From: Streptomyces coacervatus | GTDB taxonomy: Bacteria > Actinomycetota > Actinomycetes > Streptomycetales > Streptomycetaceae | Direction: 5' to 3' | Assembly: GCF_029223485.1 (NCBI RefSeq) | Contig: NZ_JARHTP010000011.1 | Span: forward strand, 124,001 to 188,000 | Length of the DNA: 64,000 nt | Shown here: in pieces, positions 26,691-35,510 of the stretch | Position numbering within the stretch: position 1 is the stretch's first letter | Layout of the letters: every line of letters begins with the position of its first letter | Translations under genes and position numbers: made by a program | Notes under the pieces: model-generated | Told to the model about the DNA's origin: nothing | The model's input: only the letters and a program-made list of their open reading frames with translations | Database searches by the model: none

Positions 26691-26730
26691 GACGGCGCCC
26701 CGCACAGCCGGAACTGTGCGGGGCGCCGTC
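26691..26730. terminator. Bidirectional hairpin between the lipoprotein gene and purH
   Basis: GACGGCGCCCCGCACAG (26691-26707) pairs perfectly over 17 bases with 26714-26730 around a six-base loop (CCGGAA). It lies between convergent stops at 26679 and 26762 and could end transcription from both sides. Confidence 0.88.
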
Positions 26731-26761
26731 ATTCCAAATTCCAGGACGGACAACCGACCCG

Positions 26762-28327
26762 TCAGTGGAAGAAGTGCCGAGTCCCCGTGAAGTACATCGT
26801 CACGCCCGCCTTCTTCGCGGCCTCGACCACCAGCTCGTCGCGGACCGAACCGCCCGGCTGGACCACGGCCTTGACGCCGGCCTCGATCAGGATCTCCAGG
26901 CCGTCCGGGAAGGGGAAGAACGCGTCCGAGGCGGCGTACGAGCCCTGGGCGCGCTCGGCGCCGGCCCGTTCGACGGCGAGCTTCGCGGAGTCGACGCGGT
27001 TGACCTGGCCCATGCCGACGCCGACGGAGGCGCCGTCCTTGGCGAGGAGGATCGCGTTGGACTTCACCGCGCGGCAGGCCTTCCAGGCGAAGGACAGCTC
27101 CGCCAGTTCGTCGGCGGACAGCGCCTCGCCGGTGGCCAGCGTCCAGTTGGCCGGGTTGTCGCCGTCCGCCTGGAGGCGGTCCGTCACCTGGAGGAGTGCG
27201 CCGCCGTCGATGGGCTTGACCTCGGCCGGGTGGGAGGGCGCTGCCGGGGCCTTGAGGACGCGGATGTTCTTCTTCTTGGCGAGGGCTTCGAGGGCGCCGT
27301 CCTCGTAGTCGGGCGCGACGATGACCTCGGTGAAGATCTCGGCGACCTGCTCGGCCATCTCCTTCGAGACCGGGCGGTTCACGGCGATGACGCCGCCGAA
27401 CGCCGACAGCGGGTCGCACGCGTGCGCCTTGCGGTGGGCCTCGGCGACGTCCGAACCGGTCGCGATACCGCACGGGTTGGCGTGCTTGATGATCGCCACG
27501 GCCGGCTCGTCGTGATCGTACGCGGCACGGCGGGCGGCGTCCGTGTCCGTGTAGTTGTTGTACGACATCTCCTTGCCGTGCAGCTGCTCGGCCTCGGCGA
27601 GACCGACGCCCGTGCCGTCGACGTAGAGCGCGGCGGGCTGGTGCGGGTTCTCGCCGTAGCGCAGGGTGCTCTTGCGCTCCAGCGCCGCCGCGATGAACTC
27701 GGGGAACTGGGAGTCGTCGGCGGGCGCGTAGGCCGACGCGAACCAGCTCGCGACCGCGATGTCGTACTCGGCCGTGTGACGGAAGGCCTCCGCCGCCAGC
27801 CGCTTGCGGGTGGCCAGGTCGAAGCCGCCGTCCTGGACGGCGGCGAGCACGTCGGCGTAGCGGGCCGGGCTGGTGACCACCGCGACCGACGGGTGGTTCT
27901 TGGCGGCCGCGCGGACCATCGACGGGCCGCCGATGTCGATCTGCTCGACGCACTCGTCGGGGGACGCCCCCGAGGCGACGGTCTCGCGGAAGGGGTAGAG
28001 GTTGACCACGACCAGGTCGAACGGGGCCACACCCAGCTCGGCCAGCTGCTCGCGGTGGCTCTCCAGGCGCAGGTCGGCGAGGATGCCCGCGTGCACCTTG
28101 GGGTGCAGGGTCTTGACCCGGCCGTCCAGGCACTCGGGGAAGCCGGTGAGTTCCTCGACCTTGGTGACGGGGACGCCCGCGGCGGCGATACGGCCGGCGG
28201 TGGACCCGGTGGAGACGAGCTCCACGCCCGCCTCGTGCAGGCCGCGTGCGAGGTCTTCGAGGCCCGTTTTGTCGTAGACGCTGACGAGCGCCCTGCGAAG
28301 GGGCCGCTTGTTGCTCTCGGCGGTCAC
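26762..28327 (-). CDS. purH: Bifunctional AICAR formyltransferase/IMP cyclohydrolase
   Basis: A 521-residue enzyme for the last two steps of IMP synthesis. The N-terminal cyclohydrolase part has the MGS-like fold landmarks ([21 protein letters not shown]). The transformylase part has [13 protein letters not shown], the catalytic Lys-His in IIKHANPCG, and a C-terminal QPGGSVRD block. GTG 28327 overlaps the purN stop (GTGA), so translation is coupled. The 10-formyl-THF it uses comes from FolD. A perfect terminator hairpin follows. Confidence 0.98.
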   Translation of the reverse strand: MTAESNKRPLRRALVSVYDKTGLEDLARGLHEAGVELVSTGSTAGRIAAAGVPVTKVEELTGFPECLDGRVKTLHPKVHAGILADLRLESHREQLAELGVAPFDLVVVNLYPFRETVASGASPDECVEQIDIGGPSMVRAAAKNHPSVAVVTSPARYADVLAAVQDGGFDLATRKRLAAEAFRHTAEYDIAVASWFASAYAPADDSQFPEFIAAALERKSTLRYGENPHQPAALYVDGTGVGLAEAEQLHGKEMSYNNYTDTDAARRAAYDHDEPAVAIIKHANPCGIATGSDVAEAHRKAHACDPLSAFGGVIAVNRPVSKEMAEQVAEIFTEVIVAPDYEDGALEALAKKKNIRVLKAPAAPSHPAEVKPIDGGALLQVTDRLQADGDNPANWTLATGEALSADELAELSFAWKACRAVKSNAILLAKDGASVGVGMGQVNRVDSAKLAVERAGAERAQGSYAASDAFFPFPDGLEILIEAGVKAVVQPGGSVRDELVVEAAKKAGVTMYFTGTRHFFH

Positions 28328-28953
28328 TGGATAACTACCTTTCGTCCCTCAATGCGATAGCCGTTGCGGGCGAGCCGCCCCACGACATCCACGAGCAGCC
28401 TTCGCTCGACTTCCTTGATGCGCTCGTGCAGAGCGCTCTCGTCGTCCTCGTCCCGGACCTCCACCGCGCCCTGAGCGATGATCGGCCCGGTGTCGACGCC
28501 GTCGTCGACGAAGTGGACGGTGCAGCCGGTGACCCTGGCGCCGTACGCGAGCGCGTCGCGCACACCGTGGGCTCCCGGAAAACTGGGGAGGAGGGCAGGG
28601 TGCGTATTCACGAACCGGCCGCCGTAGCGGGCCAGGAACTCCTTGCCCACGATCTTCATGAACCCGGCGGAGACGACCAGATCGGGCTCATGGGAGGAGA
28701 CGGCCTCGGTGAGGGCGGCATCCCACTCCTCGCGGGTCCCGTAGTCCTTGACCTTCGTCACGAAGGTCGGCAGCCCTGCGAGCTCCGCGCGTGCGAGGCC
28801 CTCGATGCCGTCGCGGTCGGCGCCGACGGCCACGATCTCGGCGCCGTAGGCCTCGATGCCGGTGGCCGCGATCTCGTCGAGGAGCGCCTGCAGGTTGGTG
28901 CCTGATCCGGAGACCAGCACGACGAGGCGCTTGACCACGGGCTTGGCGGCCAC
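28324..28953 (-). CDS. purN: Phosphoribosylglycinamide formyltransferase
   Basis: A 209-residue GAR transformylase, third step of purine synthesis. Visible are the phosphate-binding loop ([14 protein letters not shown]), the active-site stretch [15 protein letters not shown] with catalytic Asn/His, and [11 protein letters not shown] with the catalytic Asp. GTG 28953 is chosen because AAGGG lies upstream and the protein then begins at the family N-terminus ([13 protein letters not shown]); the frame is open to 29040. It forms an operon with purH. Confidence 0.97.
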   Translation of the reverse strand: MAAKPVVKRLVVLVSGSGTNLQALLDEIAATGIEAYGAEIVAVGADRDGIEGLARAELAGLPTFVTKVKDYGTREEWDAALTEAVSSHEPDLVVSAGFMKIVGKEFLARYGGRFVNTHPALLPSFPGAHGVRDALAYGARVTGCTVHFVDDGVDTGPIIAQGAVEVRDEDDESALHERIKEVERRLLVDVVGRLARNGYRIEGRKVVIQ

Positions 28954-29018
28954 GGTGGGGCCCTTTCTCGGGGGAGCGGTCTTCGAGCGGCCGGTGCTTT
29001 GCACTGCTGCGCCTTGTA

Positions 29019-29032
29019 CATTCGTACGAATG
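29019..29032 (-). promoter_or_regulatory. Perfect 14-base palindrome upstream of purN
   Basis: CATTCGTACGAATG is fully self-complementary and lies 66-79 bases upstream of the purN start in the 288-base gap before the divergent membrane protein gene. It may be an operator for purNH. The rest of the gap shows no other clear signal. Confidence 0.45.
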
Positions 29033-29241
29033 CATCGCACCCCGGGATACGGGGAAGTCTACGAAGCGGCCGACCGTCAGCAACGATACCGGCACACCGG
29101 ACAGCCCCCACGGGACGGGGGCGTGGCCGGAAGGTAGCGTCTGGGGGGAGCTGGCCGGGGAACGCGGTGGTGGTGCGGTGCGTTCACCAAGTGACAGCTC
29201 ATTCCGGATCAGTCGTTCACCAAGGGGAAGACGCTCACTTG

Positions 29242-30024
29242 ATGTCGGACCGCAGCCTGCGACTCCTCACACTCCCTCCGCAGTCCGTGCAGGGAGGGAA
29301 GCGTGGCGCCGTCCTGCTGCGGGAGCGGCCCGCCTCGCCTCCCGACGCACCTTCGGACAAGAAGCCCGGCGACGAGCAGAGCGGCGGCACCCAGGACGAC
29401 AACCCCTTCGCCCCGCCGCCGGAAGGCACACCGGACCGCCCGTGGCGGCCACGCCGCCCGGCCGACGGGGAGAACGGCGACGGATCGGGCGGCGCCGGTT
29501 CCCCCTGGGGCAGCCAGTGGAGCGACCGCCAGCCGGGCCGCTCCCCCGGCGGCTTCGGCGAGCGCCCCGGCGGTCCGCCCCCCAGCCCCGAGGGTCAGGG
29601 CGGCAACAACAACCAGGGCTCCGGCATGCGCTGGGACCCGACGGACCCCGCCCAGCGCCGCGCCCGCTATGCCCTGCTGTGCGGCATGTGGGCCTTCTTC
29701 TTCGCGCTCTTCAGCTGGCCTTACGTGGCCCTGCTGTTGGGCGCCCTCGCCCTGTACTGGGGGGTGAGCGCCCTGCGCGCCACCAAGGCCGGCGCCTCCG
29801 AGCACGCGGGCGACCCGGGCGGCCGCCCGCAGGCGACGGCGGCGGTGACCGGCCTGGTGACGGCCTCCCTGGCCATCGCCCTGGTCGCCGCAAGCTTCAC
29901 TGCGCAGATGGTTTACAGCGACTACTACACCTGCACGAACGACGCCCTCACGAACCAGGCGAAGCAGTCCTGCAGTCAGCTTCTGCCGAAGGAGCTGCGG
30001 GGGTTGCTGGGGACCAACGGCTGA
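29242..30024 (+). CDS. Membrane protein with long Pro/Gly-rich N-terminus
   Basis: A 260-residue protein. Residues 1-130 are Pro, Gly, Asp and Arg-rich and probably disordered in the cytoplasm. Three hydrophobic stretches follow ([53 protein letters not shown]) and then a short outside tail with two Cys ([17 protein letters not shown]). The layout resembles DUF4190-like actinobacterial proteins, but this is only a resemblance. ATG 29242 follows a distant AAGGGGA; TTG 29239 is equally possible. It is divergent from purNH and convergent with the DUF6350 gene. Confidence 0.8.
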   Translation: MSDRSLRLLTLPPQSVQGGKRGAVLLRERPASPPDAPSDKKPGDEQSGGTQDDNPFAPPPEGTPDRPWRPRRPADGENGDGSGGAGSPWGSQWSDRQPGRSPGGFGERPGGPPPSPEGQGGNNNQGSGMRWDPTDPAQRRARYALLCGMWAFFFALFSWPYVALLLGALALYWGVSALRATKAGASEHAGDPGGRPQATAAVTGLVTASLAIALVAASFTAQMVYSDYYTCTNDALTNQAKQSCSQLLPKELRGLLGTNG

Positions 30025-30072
30025 CGGACGGGAGCGGCTGACGACCGGCCGCCCTGGCGGCACGGTCGGCGG

Positions 30073-31923
30073 TCATGGCAGGTCCGGCGCGTCCGGTACG
30101 TCCGGCGCCTCAGGCGTCCGCGGCTGATCGGACGCGTCCTTCAGCGCCGCCCAGCGGGACTCGCGGGTGGCGTCGCCGGGCCATGGAGCCTGCGGCTGGG
30201 GCGACGGCTCGGCGGGCAGGAAGTCGTACGGCCCGAACCCCGCTTCCTCCTGGTCGCGGAGCGCGTCGTACGCGTCGTCCTGGTCGTCCTGGTTGTAGGG
30301 CACGGGCGGCCTTCCGGCGTCCGCCGCCTTCGGCGCCCCCTCCTTGCCGCCGGACCGCTTCCGGAGCCCGAACCATGCCCTGCCGGAAGCCGACTTCCTG
30401 CGGCGACGGCCCTTGCCCTTCGGCTCTTCCGACCCGGGCGCCACGGCCTCCGGCCTCGGCTCCACGATCTTCGGCATCGGCGCCGTGGTCTTCTGCGTCA
30501 GCTCCAGGGTGTTCGGCCCGGGCCCTCCGGCCGCCCGGCGTCGCCGACTCGCCATGCCCCGCCAGGCCCGCACGCACACTGCCGTCGGAATCGCCGCAAC
30601 GGCCGTCCAGACGAGCGTCGCGCCCCCCGTCTCCCACCACACCGGCCCGAACCGGGCAAGCTGGCCGACCCCCAGCCGCCCGCCCGCCATCGCCGCGAGT
30701 ACGGCCATTCCGGCCCCGCACAGCAGCGCCGCCAACGCGGCGGTACCGGCGGCCTGCCGGGCACCTGACGCACCGGGAGCTGCATCAAGTGATGCACCGG
30801 AGGATGTGACGGGGGATGCGCCGGACGTCGTACCGGAGGATGCTGCGCCCGCTTCCGCCGCGCCCACAAACCAGCCCACCACCAGCCCGGCCGCCAGCGG
30901 CACCGCTCCCGCGACCCAGTTCGGCCACGCCGCGGCCCCCGCGTCCGGCACCGCGGCCAGCAGCGGAAACGGTGGCAGGAGCGGCGCCGGGGCCGAGGAC
31001 AGCTGATCCACCACATGCCCCGTGCCCAGCACGAACCCCGGCCCGAGGGCGTAAGCCGCCCCCCAGACCGCCGCGTTCGGCACCAGCACCAGGCAGAGGA
31101 ACAGCACGGCGAAACGACCCGACCAGCCCTCCGTCAGCTGCAGGAAGGACACCCGCGCCAGCCCGCCGTGCCACACCAGCGACACGGCCACCAGCACCGC
31201 CCCGCCCCCGACGAGCACCGCCGCCCCCGCCCCCGCGGCCCGCGCCGCAGCGCCCAGACGGGTGCGGGGCTCCGGCCCGCGGACGAACCGCCGCACCCCG
31301 CCCGGCAGCAGCTTCAGCACACCGTCGAACGCCCCGCGCGGATGCCCGTACGCCGTCCACACCCCGGCCCCCGCCATCACCATGACGAGCAACGGGAGGC
31401 ACAGCACGGCCCGCCCCCACGAGAGCCGCAGCTCGCCGCCCGAGGTGTACAGCGCGGCGGCCGCGCCGACGCCGAGGTAGCCGAGGACGACGCCCGCCCA
31501 GGCCGTACGGCCGGACAGGAGTGGCACGTCGGCCTCGTCCTCACCGCCGTAGACCACGTCCCGTGCCGCCCGGTGCAGCAGCAGCACCGGCACCACCATC
31601 AGCAGCAGCGGCGTGACACCCACCGGAGCGGGGACACCGGAGAGCGAGTCGGTGCGCAGCAGTTCGGCGCCGTGCGCCAGCAGCCACAGGGCCGCGGCGA
31701 CATGCAGCGCACCGGCCGGCCCGCTGTCGGGGTACGGCGAGCTGATCCAGAACACCATCACCATCACGGTGATCGCCCCGAGCCCCAGCCCGGCGGCCAC
31801 CGCACCGGCCGTCACGCCGGCGCCCATCCCCGGCGATCGGTCGCGCATCCGGGTACGCAGCCGGGTGCGCAGGTACGACAACGGAGGCCGGCGGGCGGTG
31901 CTCATCTGGATCACGACCGCCAT
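30073..31923 (-). CDS. DUF6350 integral membrane protein
   Basis: A 616-residue protein with about ten to twelve hydrophobic segments between residues 30 and 450, then a charged, Lys/Arg/Pro-rich cytoplasmic tail (residues 455-616, with RRRRKSASG and a Asp/Glu stretch). Its size, segment [15 protein letters not shown] near the N-terminus, and place between purN and sucCD match the DUF6350 family of actinobacteria. Function unknown. The start is uncertain: ATG 31923, GTG 31914 (best ribosome-site spacing) and ATG 31905 are all possible. It is divergent from the sigma-like gene with 96 bases between. Confidence 0.87.
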   Translation of the reverse strand: MAVVIQMSTARRPPLSYLRTRLRTRMRDRSPGMGAGVTAGAVAAGLGLGAITVMVMVFWISSPYPDSGPAGALHVAAALWLLAHGAELLRTDSLSGVPAPVGVTPLLLMVVPVLLLHRAARDVVYGGEDEADVPLLSGRTAWAGVVLGYLGVGAAAALYTSGGELRLSWGRAVLCLPLLVMVMAGAGVWTAYGHPRGAFDGVLKLLPGGVRRFVRGPEPRTRLGAAARAAGAGAAVLVGGGAVLVAVSLVWHGGLARVSFLQLTEGWSGRFAVLFLCLVLVPNAAVWGAAYALGPGFVLGTGHVVDQLSSAPAPLLPPFPLLAAVPDAGAAAWPNWVAGAVPLAAGLVVGWFVGAAEAGAASSGTTSGASPVTSSGASLDAAPGASGARQAAGTAALAALLCGAGMAVLAAMAGGRLGVGQLARFGPVWWETGGATLVWTAVAAIPTAVCVRAWRGMASRRRRAAGGPGPNTLELTQKTTAPMPKIVEPRPEAVAPGSEEPKGKGRRRRKSASGRAWFGLRKRSGGKEGAPKAADAGRPPVPYNQDDQDDAYDALRDQEEAGFGPYDFLPAEPSPQPQAPWPGDATRESRWAALKDASDQPRTPEAPDVPDAPDLP

Positions 31924-32019
31924 GCTCCCAACGACACGCGCTTTCTCGTCGTAACAGGCAAACCTCCGAAGTGTCGCTCAATATACGTTTATGTACTTTT
32001 TCCCACGGAAGGGCGCACC

Positions 32020-32838
32020 GTGACGCAGGATCAGGTCGCTCCCCTGACACCCGCTCAGGCCTTCGACGCGCTGTACGCGTTCTGCGCCCCCGCCCTCGTA
32101 CGGCAGACGTTCCTGCTCACCGGGCGGCGCCTGCTGGCGCGTGAATCGGTCGAGCGGGCCTTCCAACTCGCCTGGCAGCGCTGGCCCGAGGTGGCCGTCG
32201 ACCGGGACCCGGCGGGGTGGGTGCGGGCGACGGCGTACGAGTACGCGCTCTCCCCCTGGCACGAGTTCCGCCCGCTCCTGCGCCGCCGCGAGCCACCGCT
32301 CACCGACCGGTGCGACCGCGCGCTGCTGGGCGTACTCCTGGAACTCCCGCCGTCGTATCGCCGGGCACTGCTGCTCTACGACGGTGTCGGCCTCGATCTG
32401 CCGGAGACGGCGGCCGAGGCGGAGGCGAGCACTCCGGCGGCGGCCCACCGGCTGCTGCACGCGCGCGAGGCGGTCGCCGCGCGCCTGCCGGAGCTCGCCG
32501 ACCCGTCCGCCCTGAACCGCCGTCTGGCCGAACTGGCCTCCGCCGAGCGGCTGCACGCACCCAAATCACTGACGGTGCGCAGGGGCGGCGAGCGCAAGAC
32601 ACGCTTCTGGACGCGGGCCGCCATCGCCTTCACGGCGGCCCTGATCGGGACAACGGCGCTGGCCCTGCGGACGGCCCCGACGCACTACGAGCCCCCGGTA
32701 CCACCGGGCGCGATAGTGCAGGGAGTCCCGCCACGGGTCGCCCTGGGTGCGCTGTCACAGGCAGAGGCACAGCTGCGGGCGAAGCTGCGCGGGGCGACGG
32801 CACACGGCCCGGAACGGCTCGTGCCACAGACGCAATAG
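32020..32838 (+). CDS. Sigma-70-like protein with a C-terminal membrane helix
   Basis: A 272-residue protein. Residues 15-85 resemble sigma region 2 (VERAFQLAWQRWPEVA, then WVRATAYEYAL), and 105-160 resemble region 4 (LLELPPSYRRALLLYDGVGL). Residues 205-225 are a membrane helix (AAIAFTAALIGTTALAL) followed by a short outside tail. Sigma factors are normally soluble, so this may be an inactive or tethered relative. GTG 32020 is preceded by GGAAGGG at seven bases. The region before it (31980-32000) is unusually AT-rich for the window and probably holds the promoter. It converges on sucD. Confidence 0.82.
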   Translation: MTQDQVAPLTPAQAFDALYAFCAPALVRQTFLLTGRRLLARESVERAFQLAWQRWPEVAVDRDPAGWVRATAYEYALSPWHEFRPLLRRREPPLTDRCDRALLGVLLELPPSYRRALLLYDGVGLDLPETAAEAEASTPAAAHRLLHAREAVAARLPELADPSALNRRLAELASAERLHAPKSLTVRRGGERKTRFWTRAAIAFTAALIGTTALALRTAPTHYEPPVPPGAIVQGVPPRVALGALSQAEAQLRAKLRGATAHGPERLVPQTQ

Positions 32839-32927
32839 CCCCCGCGTAGCCTGCGGGCAGTCGTGCCGCTGGGGCGGCACGGGTGGGCGCAGGCGGCACC
32901 CCGCCAGCGCGGGCAAGCGAAAACGCC

Positions 32928-32962
32928 GGTGGGCCCGCCCCCACCCGGGGAACGGGCCCACC
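32928..32962. terminator. Hairpin between the sigma-like gene and sucD
   Basis: GGTGGGCCCG (32928-32937) pairs with CGGGCCCACC (32953-32962) around a 15-base loop, between convergent stops at 32838 and 32987. It most likely ends the sucCD transcript. Confidence 0.78.
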
Positions 32963-32986
32963 AACGTTCAGCTAAGAAGCCGCTGT

Positions 32987-33871
32987 TCAGCCGGCCAGGA
33001 TCTCGCGCGCCAGCTTCGCCGTCTCGGTCGGCGTCTTGCCGACCTTGACGCCGGCGGCCTCGAGGGCCTCCTTCTTGGCGGCAGCCGTACCGGAGGAACC
33101 GGAGACGATGGCGCCGGCGTGGCCCATGGTCTTGCCCTCGGGCGCGGTGAAGCCCGCGACGTAGCCGACGACCGGCTTGGTCACGTTCTCCTTGATGAAC
33201 GCGGCCGCGCGCTCCTCGGCGTCGCCGCCGATCTCACCAATCATCACGATCAGGTCGGTGTCGGGGTCGGCCTCGAAGGCAGCCAGCGCGTCGATGTGCG
33301 TCGTACCGATGACCGGGTCACCGCCGATGCCCACAGCCGACGAGAAGCCGATGTCACGCAGCTCGTACATCATCTGGTACGTCAGCGTGCCGGACTTCGA
33401 GACCAGGCCGATGCGGCCCGGCTTGGTGATGTCGCCCGGGATGATGCCGGCGTTCGACTGGCCCGGGGTGATGAGGCCGGGGCAGTTCGGGCCGATGATG
33501 CGGGTCTTGTTGCCCTGCGACACGGCGTACGCGTAGAACGCGGCCGAGTCGTGGACCGCGATGCCCTCGGTGATGACGACGGCGAGGGGGATCTCGGCGT
33601 CGATCGCCTCGACCACGGCGGCCTTGGCGAAGGCCGGCGGGACGAAGAGGACGGATACGTTCGCGCCCGTCTTCTCGATCGCCTCGGCGACGGTGCCGAA
33701 GACCGGGATCTCGGTGCCGTCGACGTCGACGGTGGTGCCCGCCTTGCGCGGGTTCACGCCACCGACGATGTCGGTGCCGTCGGCGAGCATGAGCTTGGTG
33801 TGCTTCATGCCCGTGGAGCCGGTCATGCCCTGGACGATGACCTTGCTGTCCTTGTTGAGGAAGATAGCCAT
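32987..33871 (-). CDS. sucD: Succinyl-CoA synthetase, alpha subunit
   Basis: A 294-residue subunit that binds CoA and carries the phosphohistidine of the TCA-cycle enzyme making succinate and ATP/GTP. The CoA-binding loop reads [23 protein letters not shown] is the ligase signature, and the phosphorylated His is in [10 protein letters not shown]. Length is typical. It starts 19 bases after the sucC stop. Confidence 0.98.
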   Translation of the reverse strand: MAIFLNKDSKVIVQGMTGSTGMKHTKLMLADGTDIVGGVNPRKAGTTVDVDGTEIPVFGTVAEAIEKTGANVSVLFVPPAFAKAAVVEAIDAEIPLAVVITEGIAVHDSAAFYAYAVSQGNKTRIIGPNCPGLITPGQSNAGIIPGDITKPGRIGLVSKSGTLTYQMMYELRDIGFSSAVGIGGDPVIGTTHIDALAAFEADPDTDLIVMIGEIGGDAEERAAAFIKENVTKPVVGYVAGFTAPEGKTMGHAGAIVSGSSGTAAAKKEALEAAGVKVGKTPTETAKLAREILAG

Positions 33872-33890
33872 GGCTGTTTGTCCTCGTCCC

Positions 33891-35069
33891 TTACTTCGCA
33901 GCCGCGAGCTCGGCGGCCTTGTCGGCCGCGCCGTCCATGGTGTCGACGCGCTGCACCAGCGGGTGGTTGGCGTCGGTGAGGATCTGGCGACCCAGTTCGG
34001 CGTTGTTGCCGTCGAGACGGACGACGAGCGGCTTGGTGACGTCCTCGCCGCGGTCCTCCAGGAGCTTCAGCGCCTGCACGATGCCGTTGGCGACCTCGTC
34101 GCACGCGGTGATGCCGCCGAAGACGTTGACGAAGACGGACTTGACGTCCGGGTCGCCCAGGATGATCTCCAGGCCGTTCGCCATGACCTGCGCGGAGGCG
34201 CCGCCGCCGATGTCGAGGAAGTTGGCGGGCTTGACGCCACCGTGGTTCTCACCGGCGTACGCGACGACGTCCAGGGTGCTCATGACGAGACCCGCGCCGT
34301 TGCCGATGATGCCGACCTCGCCGTCGAGCTTGACGTAGTTGAGGTTCTTCTCCTTGGCGGCGGCCTCCAGCGGGTTCGCGGAGTCCTTGTCCTGGAGGGC
34401 CTCGTGCTCCGGCTGACGGAACTCGGCGTTCTCGTCCAGGGAGACCTTGCCGTCCAGCGCGATGACGTCACCGGAGGCGACCTTCGCGAGCGGGTTGACC
34501 TCGACGAGGAGCGCGTCCTCTTCGATGAAGGTCTTCCACAGGGTGACCAGGACGTTGACGACCTTGTCGGCGACCTCGGCCGGGAACTTGGCGGCCGCGA
34601 CGATCTCGCGGGCCTTCTCCTCGGTCACGCCGACGTTGGCGTCGATCGGGGTCTTGGCGACGGCCTCGGGGCGGGTCTCCGCCACCTCCTCGATCTCCAT
34701 GCCGCCCTCGACGGACGCGATGGAGAGGAAGGTGCGGTTGGCACGGTCCAGGAGGTAGGAGACGTAGTACTCCTCCACGATCTCCGGAGCGGTCTCGGCG
34801 ATCATCACCTTGTGGACCGTGTGGCCCTTGATGTCCATGCCGAGGATGTCCGTCGCGCGGGCGACGGCCTCGTCCGGGGTGGCGGCGAGCTTCACGCCAC
34901 CGGCCTTGCCACGGCCGCCGACCTTCACCTGGGCCTTGACGACAGACTTGCCGCCGAGACGCTCGGTGGCTGCGCGGGCCGCCTCAGGCGTGTCGATGAC
35001 TTCACCGGCCAGCACCGGTACATCGTGCTTGGCGAAGAGGTCCCTCGCCTGGTACTCGAACAGGTCCAC
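33891..35069 (-). CDS. sucC: Succinyl-CoA synthetase, beta subunit
   Basis: A 392-residue ATP-grasp subunit. Visible blocks are the N-terminus [17 protein letters not shown], the grasp segment [19 protein letters not shown], metal-binding [10 protein letters not shown] and the C-terminal [16 protein letters not shown], which approaches the phosphohistidine of the alpha subunit. GTG 35069 is the family start. First gene of the sucCD operon. Confidence 0.98.
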   Translation of the reverse strand: MDLFEYQARDLFAKHDVPVLAGEVIDTPEAARAATERLGGKSVVKAQVKVGGRGKAGGVKLAATPDEAVARATDILGMDIKGHTVHKVMIAETAPEIVEEYYVSYLLDRANRTFLSIASVEGGMEIEEVAETRPEAVAKTPIDANVGVTEEKAREIVAAAKFPAEVADKVVNVLVTLWKTFIEEDALLVEVNPLAKVASGDVIALDGKVSLDENAEFRQPEHEALQDKDSANPLEAAAKEKNLNYVKLDGEVGIIGNGAGLVMSTLDVVAYAGENHGGVKPANFLDIGGGASAQVMANGLEIILGDPDVKSVFVNVFGGITACDEVANGIVQALKLLEDRGEDVTKPLVVRLDGNNAELGRQILTDANHPLVQRVDTMDGAADKAAELAAAK

Positions 35070-35333
35070 GCGCTTCCGTCCCTATCAGTGATCTCGCGGT
35101 TCGTTGGATGCGTGGGCGTGCCGCGAAGGGCAACGTGACGTCCGCTAGTCACAGGGGAGGCGCACACGGTGTCCGAGCGCGCGGCATGTCCGTCTCGCAG
35201 GTTATCGCTGCTTGCGGAGGGCCCCTAAATCGAGGGTCACACCTGAGCGGTGATACCTGTCACATGATGCCGCGCTCACTGGCACGGCGTGCCGGATGTG
35301 AGGCGCGGGGGAGCTGTGGGGCGGGCACAGGGA

Positions 35334-35483
35334 AGGGCCTCACCGGGCTGGGGTTTACCCGGTGAGGCCCTCTGTAAAGCCCCGAAGAGGGGCTCGGAGC
35401 AGTTGATCCCCACCCCAATGGGGATCACCTGGCTCCGTCCGCGGGAGTGCGGCCGGACGGATCGACGGCTTTCGGCCGTCCGG
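35334..35483 (-). terminator. Cluster of four consecutive stem-loops in the 441-base gap upstream of sucC
   Basis: Perfect arms occur at 35335-35347/35358-35370 (13 bases), 35378-35383/35389-35394 (6), 35404-35412/35419-35427 (9, TGATCCCCA) and 35453-35460/35476-35483 (8, CCGGACGG). They lie between the stop of the repeat-protein gene (35511) and the sucC promoter. At least the 13-base one is a good terminator. The part from 35070 to 35333 must hold the sucC promoter, but I see no clear elements. Confidence 0.7.
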
Positions 35484-35510
35484 GTCCTCGGGCCCGCGGA
35501 GTCGATGCGA

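Noticed and set aside
26765-28360. 531-residue ORF on the plus strand opposite purH
   Set aside because: It mirrors purH in frame, has Arg/Gly/Val-rich composition and no domain or ribosome site. It is a shadow of high-GC third positions.
30025-30072. Hairpin between the 29242 gene and the DUF6350 gene
   Set aside because: GACCG and CGGTC can pair around an imperfect inner stem, but bulges and short arms make it too weak to list as a terminator.
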